Below, piece after piece: positions 25,443 through 35,041 of a DNA stretch of 64,000 bases (position 1 is its first letter; every line of letters starts with the position of its first letter). The position numbers and the translations under genes are program-made. The notes under the pieces are model-generated. The model saw nothing but the letters and a program-made list of their open reading frames with translations. It was not told the origin of the DNA and did no database searches. Source of the DNA: Rhodococcoides fascians NBRC 12155 = LMG 3623 (lineage in GTDB: Bacteria; Actinomycetota; Actinomycetes; Mycobacteriales; Mycobacteriaceae); assembly GCF_001894785.1 (NCBI RefSeq), contig NZ_BCWW01000014.1, positions 19,686-83,685 of the forward strand, in the 5' to 3' direction.

Positions 25443-27506
25443 ATGACCGGCCAGAGAACGCTCACCACCGCGCTACGACGACCGCGCTGGGCGCACTCCG
25501 CGATGGCAGCCGCCGCCGCGGTGGTCCTGGCCTTGGGCGCCGTCCCAGCACACGCCGCACCGGCAGCGACGGCGGCAACCTCGTGCGCGAAGTACGTCGC
25601 GATCATGGCCCCGGGTACGTGGGAAACCAACGCCGCGGCGAATCCCACCACCCCGGTCGGGATGCTCGCCACCGTCGGCAACGCCCTGAAACAGAAGTAC
25701 GGCAACGACATCGAGGTCTACTACCCCGCGTACGCGGCGTCGGCGTTCGACAAGGGCCGTACCTACGCCGACAGCAAGGAAACCGGCAAGAGCGCCATCA
25801 ACAACATCCTCACCTCGGCGTGCGCGACGTCGAAGTTCCTGCTCTCGGGCTACTCCCAAGGCGCGGACGCCGCCGGCGACGTCGCCGCCGAGATCGGTAA
25901 CGGACGCGGCGTCGTTCCCGCGGCCCGGATTCTCGGCGTCGGTCTGGTCGCCGATCCGCACCAGGGCACCGCCGGCGGCACCGTCGTCGGGCCGAAGGTC
26001 GAGGGCCAGGGCATCGGCGGGGTCCGGCCCGAAGGCTTCGGCTCGCTGGCCCCGGTGGTCAAGCAGCTCTGCAATCCCACGGACCTGTACTGCTCGACGA
26101 GCGCCGGCAAGGACGGTCTGCTCGCGGGCCTGGGCAAGGTGCTGGCGAACAAGCCCGTCGACCCGGTCCCCACCGGCGGGCAGACCGGATCCGGATCGAC
26201 CGTCGCTCCGTCGACGACCGCGCAGGGCGGCGTCACCGGTGCCGGAACGCAACCGGGCACGACACCGACACAGTCGGGAGAGGTCAGCGATTTCTCGTCG
26301 TCGCTGGTCTCGGACTTCTCCCGCGTCGATCTGGCCGGTGCCGCGAACACCGCATCGACTCTCGGGGAGCGGGTGGCCACCCTGCCCGACTCGGTGGGAA
26401 CCAACCGCACTCAGTCGCAGGTCGCCAGCGTCGGGGCCTCGGCGACATCGTTGCTCAACACCCTCGAACCGGTCGCCGACGTGCAGTCGGTGATCGCCGC
26501 GAACCCCGGCATCCGTTCGACTCTCGACACCGCACCGGAAGGATCCCCGGAGGCCAAGACCTCGACGGTGCTCGACGCCCTCGACCAGATCGACATTCCC
26601 GCAGTCCTGAGCACAGCGACCTCGATCGCCGACACCGCCTCGTCGGTACTGGGCGGCACCGGCACCACCGCGGGCCTCGCCGGCACCTCGTCGACCCTGA
26701 GCGGGCAGGTCGCACCGTTGCAGTCCGTGTCCCCGGATGCGCTGACCTCGGCAACGCAGGTGCTTTCGCTGCTCAAGCCGAAGACGGTGGTCAACCAGGT
26801 CGTCAACGTCGCGACCGGCTTCACGAGCCTGGACTACCAAGGCATCGTCGACAACCTGATCGCGTTGCCGCAGAAGGTCGCTGCTCTCGATGTCGCGGGA
26901 TCACACAAGATCGCCGGAGACCTGAACAACCAGTTCGCGCCGATCGTGAAGATGGCCGCAGGGGTGGACCTGCATACCCTGGCGGCGTTGGTGGCGATGA
27001 TCCCCGACCCCAGCGGCTCGGCGCAGATCGCCTCCCTGGTGTTGAGCTTGCTCGGCAACGTCGACGTGATCCGCCTGGCCAACGATGTCGGCGCGATTCA
27101 GGAAGTCGCGTGGAAGATCCTCGAAACCGGCAACCTCGCGGCCACCGCCGAGCTGCTGCCCATCGGGCTCGACCTCGCCTCGGTCGCGGTCGGAGTGCTG
27201 ACCGGCTCGGCCGCCAAGACCAGCCCCGACCAACTCGGCACACAGACCCAGGTCACCGGACAGTCCGCAGCGATCGGCCAGCAAGCCTCCACCGGCGATT
27301 TCGCCGGTCTGGCAGGCAGTCTCGTCTCACTGGCCTCCTCACCAGGCGCAGGCGACGCTGCCGAGCTGGTTCGTGCCGGTATCGACGCCGCGACGTTCTT
27401 CGCCTCCGGTGCTCACCAGTCCTACGGCGACTTCACGGTCGACTCCACCGGCCGCAGCGCCCTGCAATGGCTCATCGACTTCTTCACCCAGAAGATCGGG
27501 GGCTGA
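25443..27506 (+). CDS. Cutinase-fold secreted protein with ~440-residue insertion
   Basis: 687 residues. The signal peptide (residues 1-39) ends VPAHA-AP. The following domain is cutinase-like: YVAIMAPGTWETN, paired Cys, and the nucleophile in GYSQG (Ser138), then CNPTDLYC (Asp214). Cutinases normally place the catalytic His within ~20 residues after this; here a matching HQSYGD segment with His658 appears only at the very C-terminus, followed by the usual last helix. About 440 Ala/Ser/Thr-rich, helix-prone residues lie between. It may act on cell-envelope lipids or esters during mating. The start at 25443 follows GAGGAG. Confidence 0.85.
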   Translation: MTGQRTLTTALRRPRWAHSAMAAAAAVVLALGAVPAHAAPAATAATSCAKYVAIMAPGTWETNAAANPTTPVGMLATVGNALKQKYGNDIEVYYPAYAASAFDKGRTYADSKETGKSAINNILTSACATSKFLLSGYSQGADAAGDVAAEIGNGRGVVPAARILGVGLVADPHQGTAGGTVVGPKVEGQGIGGVRPEGFGSLAPVVKQLCNPTDLYCSTSAGKDGLLAGLGKVLANKPVDPVPTGGQTGSGSTVAPSTTAQGGVTGAGTQPGTTPTQSGEVSDFSSSLVSDFSRVDLAGAANTASTLGERVATLPDSVGTNRTQSQVASVGASATSLLNTLEPVADVQSVIAANPGIRSTLDTAPEGSPEAKTSTVLDALDQIDIPAVLSTATSIADTASSVLGGTGTTAGLAGTSSTLSGQVAPLQSVSPDALTSATQVLSLLKPKTVVNQVVNVATGFTSLDYQGIVDNLIALPQKVAALDVAGSHKIAGDLNNQFAPIVKMAAGVDLHTLAALVAMIPDPSGSAQIASLVLSLLGNVDVIRLANDVGAIQEVAWKILETGNLAATAELLPIGLDLASVAVGVLTGSAAKTSPDQLGTQTQVTGQSAAIGQQASTGDFAGLAGSLVSLASSPGAGDAAELVRAGIDAATFFASGAHQSYGDFTVDSTGRSALQWLIDFFTQKIGG

Positions 27507-27650
27507 CCGGCGGCCACCGAGCAGGCTCTGCAGCCGGGCGGGCAAGACACAGAGCAACCGAAAGCTGCAGCACCACAACCGAACTACGCGTACCACCACA
27601 GGTGTCCGGGCGGGCCTGATCATCTTGTCGATTCGTGAGGACATGCACCG

Positions 27651-29348
27651 ATGGCAGCATCACAGCAGGGCAGCAAGGACAGTGCGGGCGCACTGAGCCT
27701 GTTGCTGATCGCCGCCATTGCTGCGATCGGCATGTTCGGTGTCCTCTCGGGCGATCGCACACCGCCGGTCGACGAAGGCACCTGCCTGCCTGCCGGCGCG
27801 GCCGCGGTGGCCCCGCACTCGGGAACAGTGGTGATGCCGCTACGTGAAGGCACGTATCAGGCCACGAGCGGTTTCGGTGCCCGCACGAACCCGGTCACCG
27901 GCGAAGCCGAAGGACACCAGGGCCAGGACTACTCCGCCCCGATCGGGACCCCGATCTACGCGGCCACCGACGGCACGGTCGTCAAGGCCGAACACGCCAG
28001 CGGGTTCGGCAACTGGATCATCATCGACACCACCGTCGACGGCCAGTCGCTCTCGACGGTCTACGGCCATATGAACGACGACGGCGTCGGGGTCACCGCG
28101 GGCCAGACCGTCAAAGCCGGTGACCCGATCGGCGCCGTCGGTAATGCCGGACAGTCCACCGGCCCGCACTTGCACTTCGAGATCTGGCCCGGCACCCGCC
28201 TCGCATCCGGATCGAGCCCGGTCGATCCCGTGGCCTGGCTCGCCGCCGCCGGTGCCACCGCCCCGACCGCCACCGCGGACGTCCTCGCCGCAGCCCCGGC
28301 CGGCACCTCCGCCGCGACCCCGACCACCGGTGCCGCGGCGCAGGGCGTATCGAGTCGATCGGTCAAGCTCGCCGCCGCGATCAAACCCGGCTGCGGAGTC
28401 CCGGCCGGATCGACCGGACTGCGGCCGGGATCGGTACCGGCGGACTTCGAGCCGTGGATCGTCAAGGCCGGCACCGTGTGCCCCGAGGTCACCGCACCGG
28501 TCGTCGCCGCGCAGCTCGAACAAGAGGGCGGCTTCGACGTCAACGCCCACAACGCAGGATCGGGCGCGGACGGACCGGCGCAGTTCATGCCCGCCACCTG
28601 GGCCGCGAAAGGCGTCGACGCCGACGAAGACGGCCGCAAGGACACCCGCAGCATCGCCGACGCGGTGATGAGCCAAGCCGCCTACGACTGCGAGCTGGCC
28701 GGCATCGCCAAGGACTCCCTCGCCGCCGGCAAGCTCAGCGGCGACCTGACCGAGCTGTACCTGTCGATGTACAACTGCGGCCCAGGCGCGACCCTCTCGC
28801 AGGGCCGGGTGTGCCAGAACGCCGAAACCCTCGACTACGTCGCGAAGATTCCTCGCCGCGCTGCAGAAGCGTTCTCCGTCGCCGTCCCGCAGGCCACACC
28901 GGGGATTGTCCCCGGTGGCCCGTTCGGTCAGAACGTCGTCGCAGCGGCGATGCGCTGGCTCGGCACCACCTACGCCTGGGGCGGAGGCGACCGGAACGGA
29001 CCCACTCGCGGTGTCAGTGACGGCGGCGGCCGCGCGGACATGATCGGCGACTTCGACAAGGTCGGCTTCGACTGCTCCGGACTGGTCCTCTACGCCGTCG
29101 CACAAGCCTCCGGCGGCGCGATCGTGCTTCCCCACCAGGACTCGGCGCAGATCGCCGACAGCCGCGGCCGCGTGATCGCCACCCCCGGCGAGCTCGCTCC
29201 CGGCGACATCATCCAACCCCACTCGGGCCACATCTTCATCTGGCTCGGCGGAAACAAGGTCGTCGAGGCACCGCAGTCCGGCGACGTCGTGAAGGTATCG
29301 GACTGGACCCCGCCCGCGAGCGGCCTGACAGCACGGAGATTCGGATGA
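27651..29348 (+). CDS. Three-domain peptidoglycan hydrolase (M23, lytic transglycosylase, NlpC/P60)
   Basis: 565 residues. An N-terminal membrane anchor (residues ~12-33) is followed by a LytM/M23 endopeptidase with zinc ligands HQGQD (His89/Asp93), His140 and HLHFE (173-177); a lytic-transglycosylase-like domain (residues ~262-400) with Glu in LEQEGGFD and GPAQFMPATWAAKG; and an NlpC/P60 domain with FDCSGLV (Cys475) and SGHIFIWLG (His527). It should open the cell wall locally for T4SS assembly, the role of VirB1 proteins. Carrying three different wall-cutting activities in one chain is unusual. Its stop overlaps the next start. Confidence 0.92.
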   Translation: MAASQQGSKDSAGALSLLLIAAIAAIGMFGVLSGDRTPPVDEGTCLPAGAAAVAPHSGTVVMPLREGTYQATSGFGARTNPVTGEAEGHQGQDYSAPIGTPIYAATDGTVVKAEHASGFGNWIIIDTTVDGQSLSTVYGHMNDDGVGVTAGQTVKAGDPIGAVGNAGQSTGPHLHFEIWPGTRLASGSSPVDPVAWLAAAGATAPTATADVLAAAPAGTSAATPTTGAAAQGVSSRSVKLAAAIKPGCGVPAGSTGLRPGSVPADFEPWIVKAGTVCPEVTAPVVAAQLEQEGGFDVNAHNAGSGADGPAQFMPATWAAKGVDADEDGRKDTRSIADAVMSQAAYDCELAGIAKDSLAAGKLSGDLTELYLSMYNCGPGATLSQGRVCQNAETLDYVAKIPRRAAEAFSVAVPQATPGIVPGGPFGQNVVAAAMRWLGTTYAWGGGDRNGPTRGVSDGGGRADMIGDFDKVGFDCSGLVLYAVAQASGGAIVLPHQDSAQIADSRGRVIATPGELAPGDIIQPHSGHIFIWLGGNKVVEAPQSGDVVKVSDWTPPASGLTARRFG

Positions 29349-29938
29349 GAGCCACCCGCACCGCCCTGACCGGATTGCTCGTCGCCGCAGCGGTTCTCAC
29401 TGCCTGCGGTGGTGAAAGCACCGACAACGGCAGCGATGCCCCGTCGATCCCGGCGCAGCAGTGGACACCGGGTACGTCCCCGCCGAGCGGCAGCGATCCC
29501 ACCCGTACCCCGCCGCCGGCCGCGACCGCGCTGCCCGACATCGCGGCTGGGGTGGAGCGGCAGAACCCGGACTCGGTGGCCACCGCGGCGTTGACGGTCT
29601 GGTTCACCTGGAACACCGCCGTCGACGCCGGACCCAACGATGCCGCCGCCCGCACCGCGCCGCTGCTCACCTCCGACTACGCGCGCGAGATCACCTCCAC
29701 CACAGCGCAATCGAGCCCCGGCGTGCAGTGGCTGGACTGGGCGGCGCGCGGCGCGGTCCTGACCCCCGACCTCGTCGCCGACGACGAACCCGTTCCCCCG
29801 CAGACCGATTCGACGGCCTACCGGTCGTATCACCTCACCCAACGCATCGACGGTGCCCCGGTGAGCGAGAGGGTCGTCGCGATGATCCTGCGGCGCGGCC
29901 CCGACGGCTGGGAGGTGAGCCGCATTCAAGACAAATAG
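29345..29938 (+). CDS. Conjugation-operon lipoprotein
   Basis: 197 residues, ATGA overlap with the hydrolase gene. A lipoprotein signal with lipobox LTAC (Cys21) is followed by a Pro/Ser/Thr linker and a C-terminal domain of ~125 residues (TAALTVWFTWNTAVDAGPND to the end). That domain has the helix-then-sheet pattern of NTF2-like/VirB8-like modules found in Gram-positive T4SS proteins such as TcpC. It is probably anchored on the outer face of the membrane near the secretion channel. The NTF2-like call is from pattern only. Confidence 0.7.
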   Translation: MRATRTALTGLLVAAAVLTACGGESTDNGSDAPSIPAQQWTPGTSPPSGSDPTRTPPPAATALPDIAAGVERQNPDSVATAALTVWFTWNTAVDAGPNDAAARTAPLLTSDYAREITSTTAQSSPGVQWLDWAARGAVLTPDLVADDEPVPPQTDSTAYRSYHLTQRIDGAPVSERVVAMILRRGPDGWEVSRIQDK

Positions 29939-29996
29939 CCCCGCCTCGTACATCCACTGGCACTGCACATCACCATGTTTCGGAAAGGAACCCCCG

Positions 29997-30410
29997 ATGG
30001 ACACAGAATCCGTCACCACCCCCACCACCCGCACCTCGCACCGGGCACGCCGCGTACTCGGCGTCCTCGCTCTCACCGCCGCGCTGACCGTCCTGGCCGG
30101 CGGGGTCGCCGCAGCCCAGACGGTCAACCCGTACGACGGGGTCAACCCGGACATCAGCTTGTTCGGGCCTGCCCTGAATCAGACATGGAAGCGCATCCTC
30201 GCGGCGATCTGGGGAGCAAGCATCGCCATCGCGGGACTGTGGGTGCTGACCTCGTTCCTCAGCTCCCGGAAGGCCCGCAAGCGCGGTATGTCTAGCGATC
30301 TGAGCGAGTCGGGCGAGGATCTCAAGCTCTCGCTCATCATCTTGGGCGGAGTGGCCGCTGTCTCGCCGATCGTCGGCGCGGTCCTGCTCCTCGTCCAGCC
30401 CGGCGCATAG
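29997..30410 (+). CDS. Small membrane protein with signal peptide and two TM helices (VirB2/pilin-like topology)
   Basis: 137 residues. A cleavable signal peptide ends at ~40 (GGVAAAQ). A short loop (NPYDGVNPDISLFGPALNQT) and two transmembrane helices (~72-89 and ~109-133) follow, separated by a basic cytoplasmic loop (SSRKARKRGMSSD). Signal peptide plus two helices with a polar loop is the plan of VirB2/TrbC-type pilins. The position between VirB8-like and VirB6-like genes also fits, but sequence similarity was not recognised. Confidence 0.65.
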   Translation: MDTESVTTPTTRTSHRARRVLGVLALTAALTVLAGGVAAAQTVNPYDGVNPDISLFGPALNQTWKRILAAIWGASIAIAGLWVLTSFLSSRKARKRGMSSDLSESGEDLKLSLIILGGVAAVSPIVGAVLLLVQPGA

Positions 30411-30510
30411 CCGGTCCCGGCTCCGGTCCGGCGCATAGCCGATCGCGGGTCTGACCCCCGCTCTTCTTCCTCCCTGACGCGGCACCGTCCGCAGAAACGA
30501 GTTACCCATC

Positions 30511-31251
30511 ATGGCCATCGACTACCGCAACGTCGGCTCCGAACCCCCCAGCTCGCCCAACACCGAGAACGTCGGCGGTGACCGACAGTCCGACAGCAAG
30601 TCCGGGTCCCGGCGCTGGATCATTCTCGGGGCCGTCGCTCTGGCGATCATCGCCGTCATCTCGGTGATCGTGGTCGGTCTGTCGGGCCGCTCCGACAACT
30701 CCGGCGGCGGTGGCTCCGATGCCATCCGCGCAGTACACGGACCCACGACGGTGAACAACGGTGTCCCCAGCGGCTACACCCGCGACACCCAGGGCGCATC
30801 GACGGCCGCGGTGAACGTGCTCCAGGCGTTCGATCAGGCCAGCCAGGGCCGCATCGACATGAACGATGTCCGCTCGACGATGATCGCCGCCGACCCCGGT
30901 GCCGAACTGGCCCGCGAGATCGAACTCGGCAGCAACCGCGACGAGAGCAGCGACGTGATGAACACCCTGCCGGCCGCGGTGCACGTGTCCTCGTTCTCCG
31001 CCGACGCCGCGCAGATCTCGGTGTGGTCGATGACCACCACCCAGTCCGACATCAACAACACCGGCACCGTCGCCGTGAGCACGCTGTGGGCGACCACCGA
31101 CATCTCGTTGGTCTGGCAGGACGGGGACTGGAAGGCCAAGGACTGGTCCTACCGCCAGGGCCCGCGCCCGGAAGACGCGTCCTACCCGGCCGCTGATTCC
31201 GCGCTCGGCGGTCAACTGACCGCCGGGTACTACACCTTCTACATCGACTAG
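30511..31251 (+). CDS. VirB8/TcpC-like membrane protein
   Basis: 246 residues. A disordered cytoplasmic N-terminus of ~35 residues, one transmembrane helix (~36-58), a Gly/Ser linker, then an external domain of ~180 residues beginning GYTRDTQGASTAAVNVLQAF and ending in repeated strands (ISVWSMTTTQ, ISLVWQDGDWKAKDWSY). The architecture and the closing WQDGDWK pattern match actinobacterial NTF2-fold proteins of T4SS operons, the counterpart of VirB8. It would help assemble the channel at the membrane. The next gene starts 8 bp downstream. Confidence 0.75.
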   Translation: MAIDYRNVGSEPPSSPNTENVGGDRQSDSKSGSRRWIILGAVALAIIAVISVIVVGLSGRSDNSGGGGSDAIRAVHGPTTVNNGVPSGYTRDTQGASTAAVNVLQAFDQASQGRIDMNDVRSTMIAADPGAELAREIELGSNRDESSDVMNTLPAAVHVSSFSADAAQISVWSMTTTQSDINNTGTVAVSTLWATTDISLVWQDGDWKAKDWSYRQGPRPEDASYPAADSALGGQLTAGYYTFYID

Positions 31252-31259
31252 GAGAGAAC

Positions 31260-33437
31260 ATGATTCGCCGTCTCGTTCTCATCGCGGTCACCGCCGCACT
31301 GGTGGCCTTGTTCGGATCATCCGCTGTTGCGCTCGCCCAGCCTTCCGCCGTTCCCGCCCCTGCACCGGGGGCGGTCACCGCCCAACAACCGGCATCGAGG
31401 CTGCCCGCGCACTTCCCGGACGATCTCAAGAAATTCATCGGCGGCACCGAGGAATTTCGGAGCGGGCCCTGGTTCACGGGGAACTGCGCAGACCACGGCG
31501 GCGACCTGGGAACCTATATCTCCCAAGCACTCACGAACGAAAACCGGCTCCTGTACTGGACGGCATCGGACGAGAACAAAGCCGTCATGCTCGGCGGTGC
31601 GGGCGCTGTCGGCTCCGACCCGCAGGCCCAGGCCACGGCCGAGATCACCCTCAAGGCCGTCGCCGACGGGACCGAACCACCCGACGACGCTCTGCCGACG
31701 GTGTTCCCGGCCGGGGACACCAGCTTTCACCCACCGACGGGAACGTGCGCCGAGGACCTCGCCCGGTGGGGAACCAAGGAATGGGGAACGTGGGGCTTCG
31801 CCTGGGCGCAGAGCCCGGACGCGGACTCGCTGACCGCGATCAAGGCGCTGCCCGGTGCCGACAAGGTGCCCGACGCCGCCTGGTCGGACCCGTGCTCGCA
31901 AGGCTCGGGCGACCAGTACTGCATGCACGCGTTCTTCGTCGACTGCTCGAAAGCCGAACGGGCAGATGCCAGCCGCTGCCAGGACTGGAATCTGTCGATC
32001 GGACGATTGTTCGCCGGCACCGCGAACTGGATCGACAAGAACACCTCGTTCACCGAACGCCTCGACGACACCCTCGGCAAGGTCATCGCCGCCACCCCGC
32101 AGTACAAGCTCGGCAAGGCCTACCTGCAGGCATTCTCCTGGATCTCGGGGGCTGCGAACGACATCGTCGACTTCGTCACCGATCCGACCACCGTCATCGA
32201 CGACTGGGTCAACGCCACCAAGAGCGGGGCACTCTCGCTCACCGACGCCGTGCTGCGTGGGCTGACTTCGACCGGCGACTTCGATCCCACCCAGCAATGG
32301 TTCGTGACCTATTACGCCGGATCGACGGGTCTGGGAATCATGGTCATGTCGCTGGCGGTCCTGCTGGCGATCATGCGATCACGGCAGAAGGGCTCACCGT
32401 CGGAGCTGGTGGCCAACGTCTTCGGCTACATGCCCGCCGGGGTGGTGATGATGCTGTTCTCACTGGCCCTGGCGCAACTGGTAATCGAGTTCGCGTCAGT
32501 GCTCACCGAGGGCATCGCCAGTTTCAGCGGATCCACGATCACCGAGATGGTGGAGAACATCTACGCCACGATGGGCACGCTGAACAAGGACACCGTCGTC
32601 GGCGGCTCGATCGTCGGCCTGGTCTTCTTCGGCATCCTGCTGCTCGGCGCGATGTCGGTCTACCTGGGACTGCTCATGCACCAGATCGGGCTTCCACTGA
32701 CCGCGTGCGTCGCCGGAATCGGCTACGGCATGTGGGTGCACCCGACGTGGCGGACCAAAGCGCTGCGGCCACTGTTCACGTTCGTCGGGATCGTGCTCAG
32801 CAAGCCGATGCTGTTCCTGCTGATCGCGATCGTGCTCGCCGGGGCCAACAATGCACTGCTCTCGGGCGGCGGCGGCTCGGGAGATCTGACCTCGCTCGGC
32901 GCTCTGGTGCTCGTCGGGGCTTCGATGGTCGTGGTCGGTCTGGCACCGTGGGCGATGCTCAAGTGGGCACCGATCCTGCCGACCAAGGCCGACTCCGAAG
33001 GATTCGGCGGCGGTGGTGGCTCCGTCGCCGGTGGTGTCATCGGAGGCGTGGGCAGCTCGGCCCTGTTCCGTAGCCGCAGCGGCGGAGGCGGCAGAGGCGG
33101 AGGCGGGTCGACCGTCACACCGCGCTCGACCCGCTCCGGCGACGGCGTCGACAAGGCCACCCGATCCACGCATTCGACACCGTCGACCAATTCCACCCCC
33201 GGCCACACCACCGGGGCCGCCCACAGCGGCGGCGTAGGGAACAAGAGCGGCACCTCGACCCGCGGCGCGGTGGGCATGGCCGGCCGACTCGGCGGAAAGC
33301 TCGCGATGGGGTCGGCCGCGACGGTCGCCTCGGCCGGGGCCGCGGCGGTGCCGATCGCCGCGCAGTCCGCAGCGGCGGCGATGAACAAAGCCAAGTCCAG
33401 TGCCGAGTCCGCACCGTCCGAAGCCGAAGGCAGGTAA
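31260..33437 (+). CDS. VirB6/TrbL-like polytopic channel protein
   Basis: 725 residues. The signal peptide ends ~27 (AVALAQP). A ~290-residue external domain with several Cys (NCADHG, SDPCSQG, QYCMH, VDCSK, SRCQDW) follows, then about six transmembrane helices between ~360 and ~565, and a Gly/Ser/Arg-rich cytoplasmic tail. Long proteins with an external N-domain and a polytopic core are the VirB6/TrbL components of actinobacterial T4SS. The Cys-rich ectodomain probably forms disulfides. The next start follows 3 bp after the stop. Confidence 0.85.
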   Translation: MIRRLVLIAVTAALVALFGSSAVALAQPSAVPAPAPGAVTAQQPASRLPAHFPDDLKKFIGGTEEFRSGPWFTGNCADHGGDLGTYISQALTNENRLLYWTASDENKAVMLGGAGAVGSDPQAQATAEITLKAVADGTEPPDDALPTVFPAGDTSFHPPTGTCAEDLARWGTKEWGTWGFAWAQSPDADSLTAIKALPGADKVPDAAWSDPCSQGSGDQYCMHAFFVDCSKAERADASRCQDWNLSIGRLFAGTANWIDKNTSFTERLDDTLGKVIAATPQYKLGKAYLQAFSWISGAANDIVDFVTDPTTVIDDWVNATKSGALSLTDAVLRGLTSTGDFDPTQQWFVTYYAGSTGLGIMVMSLAVLLAIMRSRQKGSPSELVANVFGYMPAGVVMMLFSLALAQLVIEFASVLTEGIASFSGSTITEMVENIYATMGTLNKDTVVGGSIVGLVFFGILLLGAMSVYLGLLMHQIGLPLTACVAGIGYGMWVHPTWRTKALRPLFTFVGIVLSKPMLFLLIAIVLAGANNALLSGGGGSGDLTSLGALVLVGASMVVVGLAPWAMLKWAPILPTKADSEGFGGGGGSVAGGVIGGVGSSALFRSRSGGGGRGGGGSTVTPRSTRSGDGVDKATRSTHSTPSTNSTPGHTTGAAHSGGVGNKSGTSTRGAVGMAGRLGGKLAMGSAATVASAGAAAVPIAAQSAAAAMNKAKSSAESAPSEAEGR

Positions 33438-33440
33438 GCG

Positions 33441-35027
33441 ATGTCGACCGAGACCGTCGAGCACGACAGCGAGCAGAGAACCTCCATCCTGGGCGGTGAG
33501 ATCGCGCGCCGCGGCATGACCGGGATCTCGGCACCGGTGCTCATCACCTGGACCGCCGCCCTGGTCATCGGCGTCGTCTACTACTTCGCCGCAGGCGGTG
33601 GCGCGATGACCGTCGGGCTCGTGGCCGTGTTCTACGTCGGGGTGTTCGCCTCGACGTACGAATTCACCGAGACCTCCCTGGCGGCGCGGCAGTTGCACCG
33701 GTTGCGGAACTGGGCGCGGATGCGGCGCGGGGAGCACGTCTACCGCAACGCAGACGACCCCGCCTACGGGATCGCCGATCTCGACCCCGGTTGGGAGTAC
33801 CCGGTGCCGCTCGGGCGGACCGCCCCGCTCGACGTCGCCGGCACCGGCCTGGACGAGATGTTCATCGTCCGCACCGCCAACCCCGGTGAGCGGGCCTACT
33901 ACACGGTCGTACTGTCCGTGCAGGGCCTGGCCGGCGGGCTGCGCACCGACGCGGCCTGGGCGACGACTTCGGAGAAGTTCGGTCTGTTCAGCGCCTCGAT
34001 GGCCCGCAAGACCTCGCTCATCCGCGGAGTGCAGTTGATCCACCGCTCCATTCCGGCGGATCTGACCATGCACGAGGACTGGGTCGAGCGGGAGGTCGAA
34101 AAGCTCGGCGACATGCGTCTGCGGGCACCGGTGGAGTCCTACGGCGACCTCATCGACACCATTCGGCCGCACTCGGAAGAGCACCGGGCGTACGTGGTGC
34201 TGAAATTCCCCCAGACCGACCACTTCGAGGCCGAAGCCGCGCGGGCGGCAGGCGGGAAAGGTGCCCGATTCGAAGGCGGTGTCGCCCAAGTGATCCGCGA
34301 CGAGACGATGCGCGCGGTGAGCAAACTCGTCGCCGCCGGCATGGGCCGCGTCCAGGTCCTCGGTGAGCAGCGCACCTGCGCGCTGATCCGCGCGTTCGTC
34401 GACCCGTCGAACCCACTCGATCGACACCAAGGGGCGCGGTGGTCGAACTGCTGGCCTTCTTACGTCGGTGGCCACGACTCGGTGGTGGTCTCCGGCCGCT
34501 GGCACACCCGTGTCGGGTTCCTCCCGCCGGCGAGCATCGAACCCATTCCGCTGGGCCCGTTGTGGCTCGCGCCGCTGTTGACCGGTGTCGCCCCCGACAT
34601 CGGCGACGACGAGAACCCGCCCTCGCCGACGATCCGAACCGTCAGTGTCCGAGTGGATTTCGTACCCGACGCCGTCGCCCGGGAAGCCGCCAGCCAAGAC
34701 TTCACCCAGGACAAGGCGGCGCAAGAAAGCGCCGCACGCAAAGGCATCACCGGCGACGGCTCGGCCGAAGTGATGGCCACCGCGTCCGGGCGTCGACGCG
34801 CCGATTTGATGCCCGGCTCGGGCCATCACGGCACCATCTACTCCCTCGCGGTCGCCGTCACCGGCCGCGACGAAGACGACCTCGAGCGGGCCTGCATGCG
34901 CGTGGAGGAAGCCGCCGACGAATCGGCAATCAAAACCATCACCTGGCAGGACGACACGCACGACGTCGCCCTGTTCACCACCCTGCCCTTCGCTCGCGGT
35001 CTCGCCGTGACGCGCTACACCAAGTAG
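33441..35027 (+). CDS. SCO6880-family T4SS protein (PrgI/VirB3-like plus VirB4 N-domain-like)
   Basis: 528 residues. Two closely spaced transmembrane helices at ~30-70 (PVLITWTAALVIGVVYYFAA, then TVGLVAVFYVGVFAST) precede a large cytoplasmic part. The segments RNWARMRRGEHVYRNADDPA and FDP-type ERAYYTVVLSVQG match the SCO6880-like family, which precedes VirB4-type ATPases in actinobacterial conjugation clusters. It has no Walker motifs. It probably docks VirB4 to the membrane, standing in for VirB3 and the VirB4 N-terminal domain. The following gene encodes the matching ATPase. Confidence 0.85.
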   Translation: MSTETVEHDSEQRTSILGGEIARRGMTGISAPVLITWTAALVIGVVYYFAAGGGAMTVGLVAVFYVGVFASTYEFTETSLAARQLHRLRNWARMRRGEHVYRNADDPAYGIADLDPGWEYPVPLGRTAPLDVAGTGLDEMFIVRTANPGERAYYTVVLSVQGLAGGLRTDAAWATTSEKFGLFSASMARKTSLIRGVQLIHRSIPADLTMHEDWVEREVEKLGDMRLRAPVESYGDLIDTIRPHSEEHRAYVVLKFPQTDHFEAEAARAAGGKGARFEGGVAQVIRDETMRAVSKLVAAGMGRVQVLGEQRTCALIRAFVDPSNPLDRHQGARWSNCWPSYVGGHDSVVVSGRWHTRVGFLPPASIEPIPLGPLWLAPLLTGVAPDIGDDENPPSPTIRTVSVRVDFVPDAVAREAASQDFTQDKAAQESAARKGITGDGSAEVMATASGRRRADLMPGSGHHGTIYSLAVAVTGRDEDDLERACMRVEEAADESAIKTITWQDDTHDVALFTTLPFARGLAVTRYTK

Positions 35028-35041
35028 CCCAGGAGATTTCG

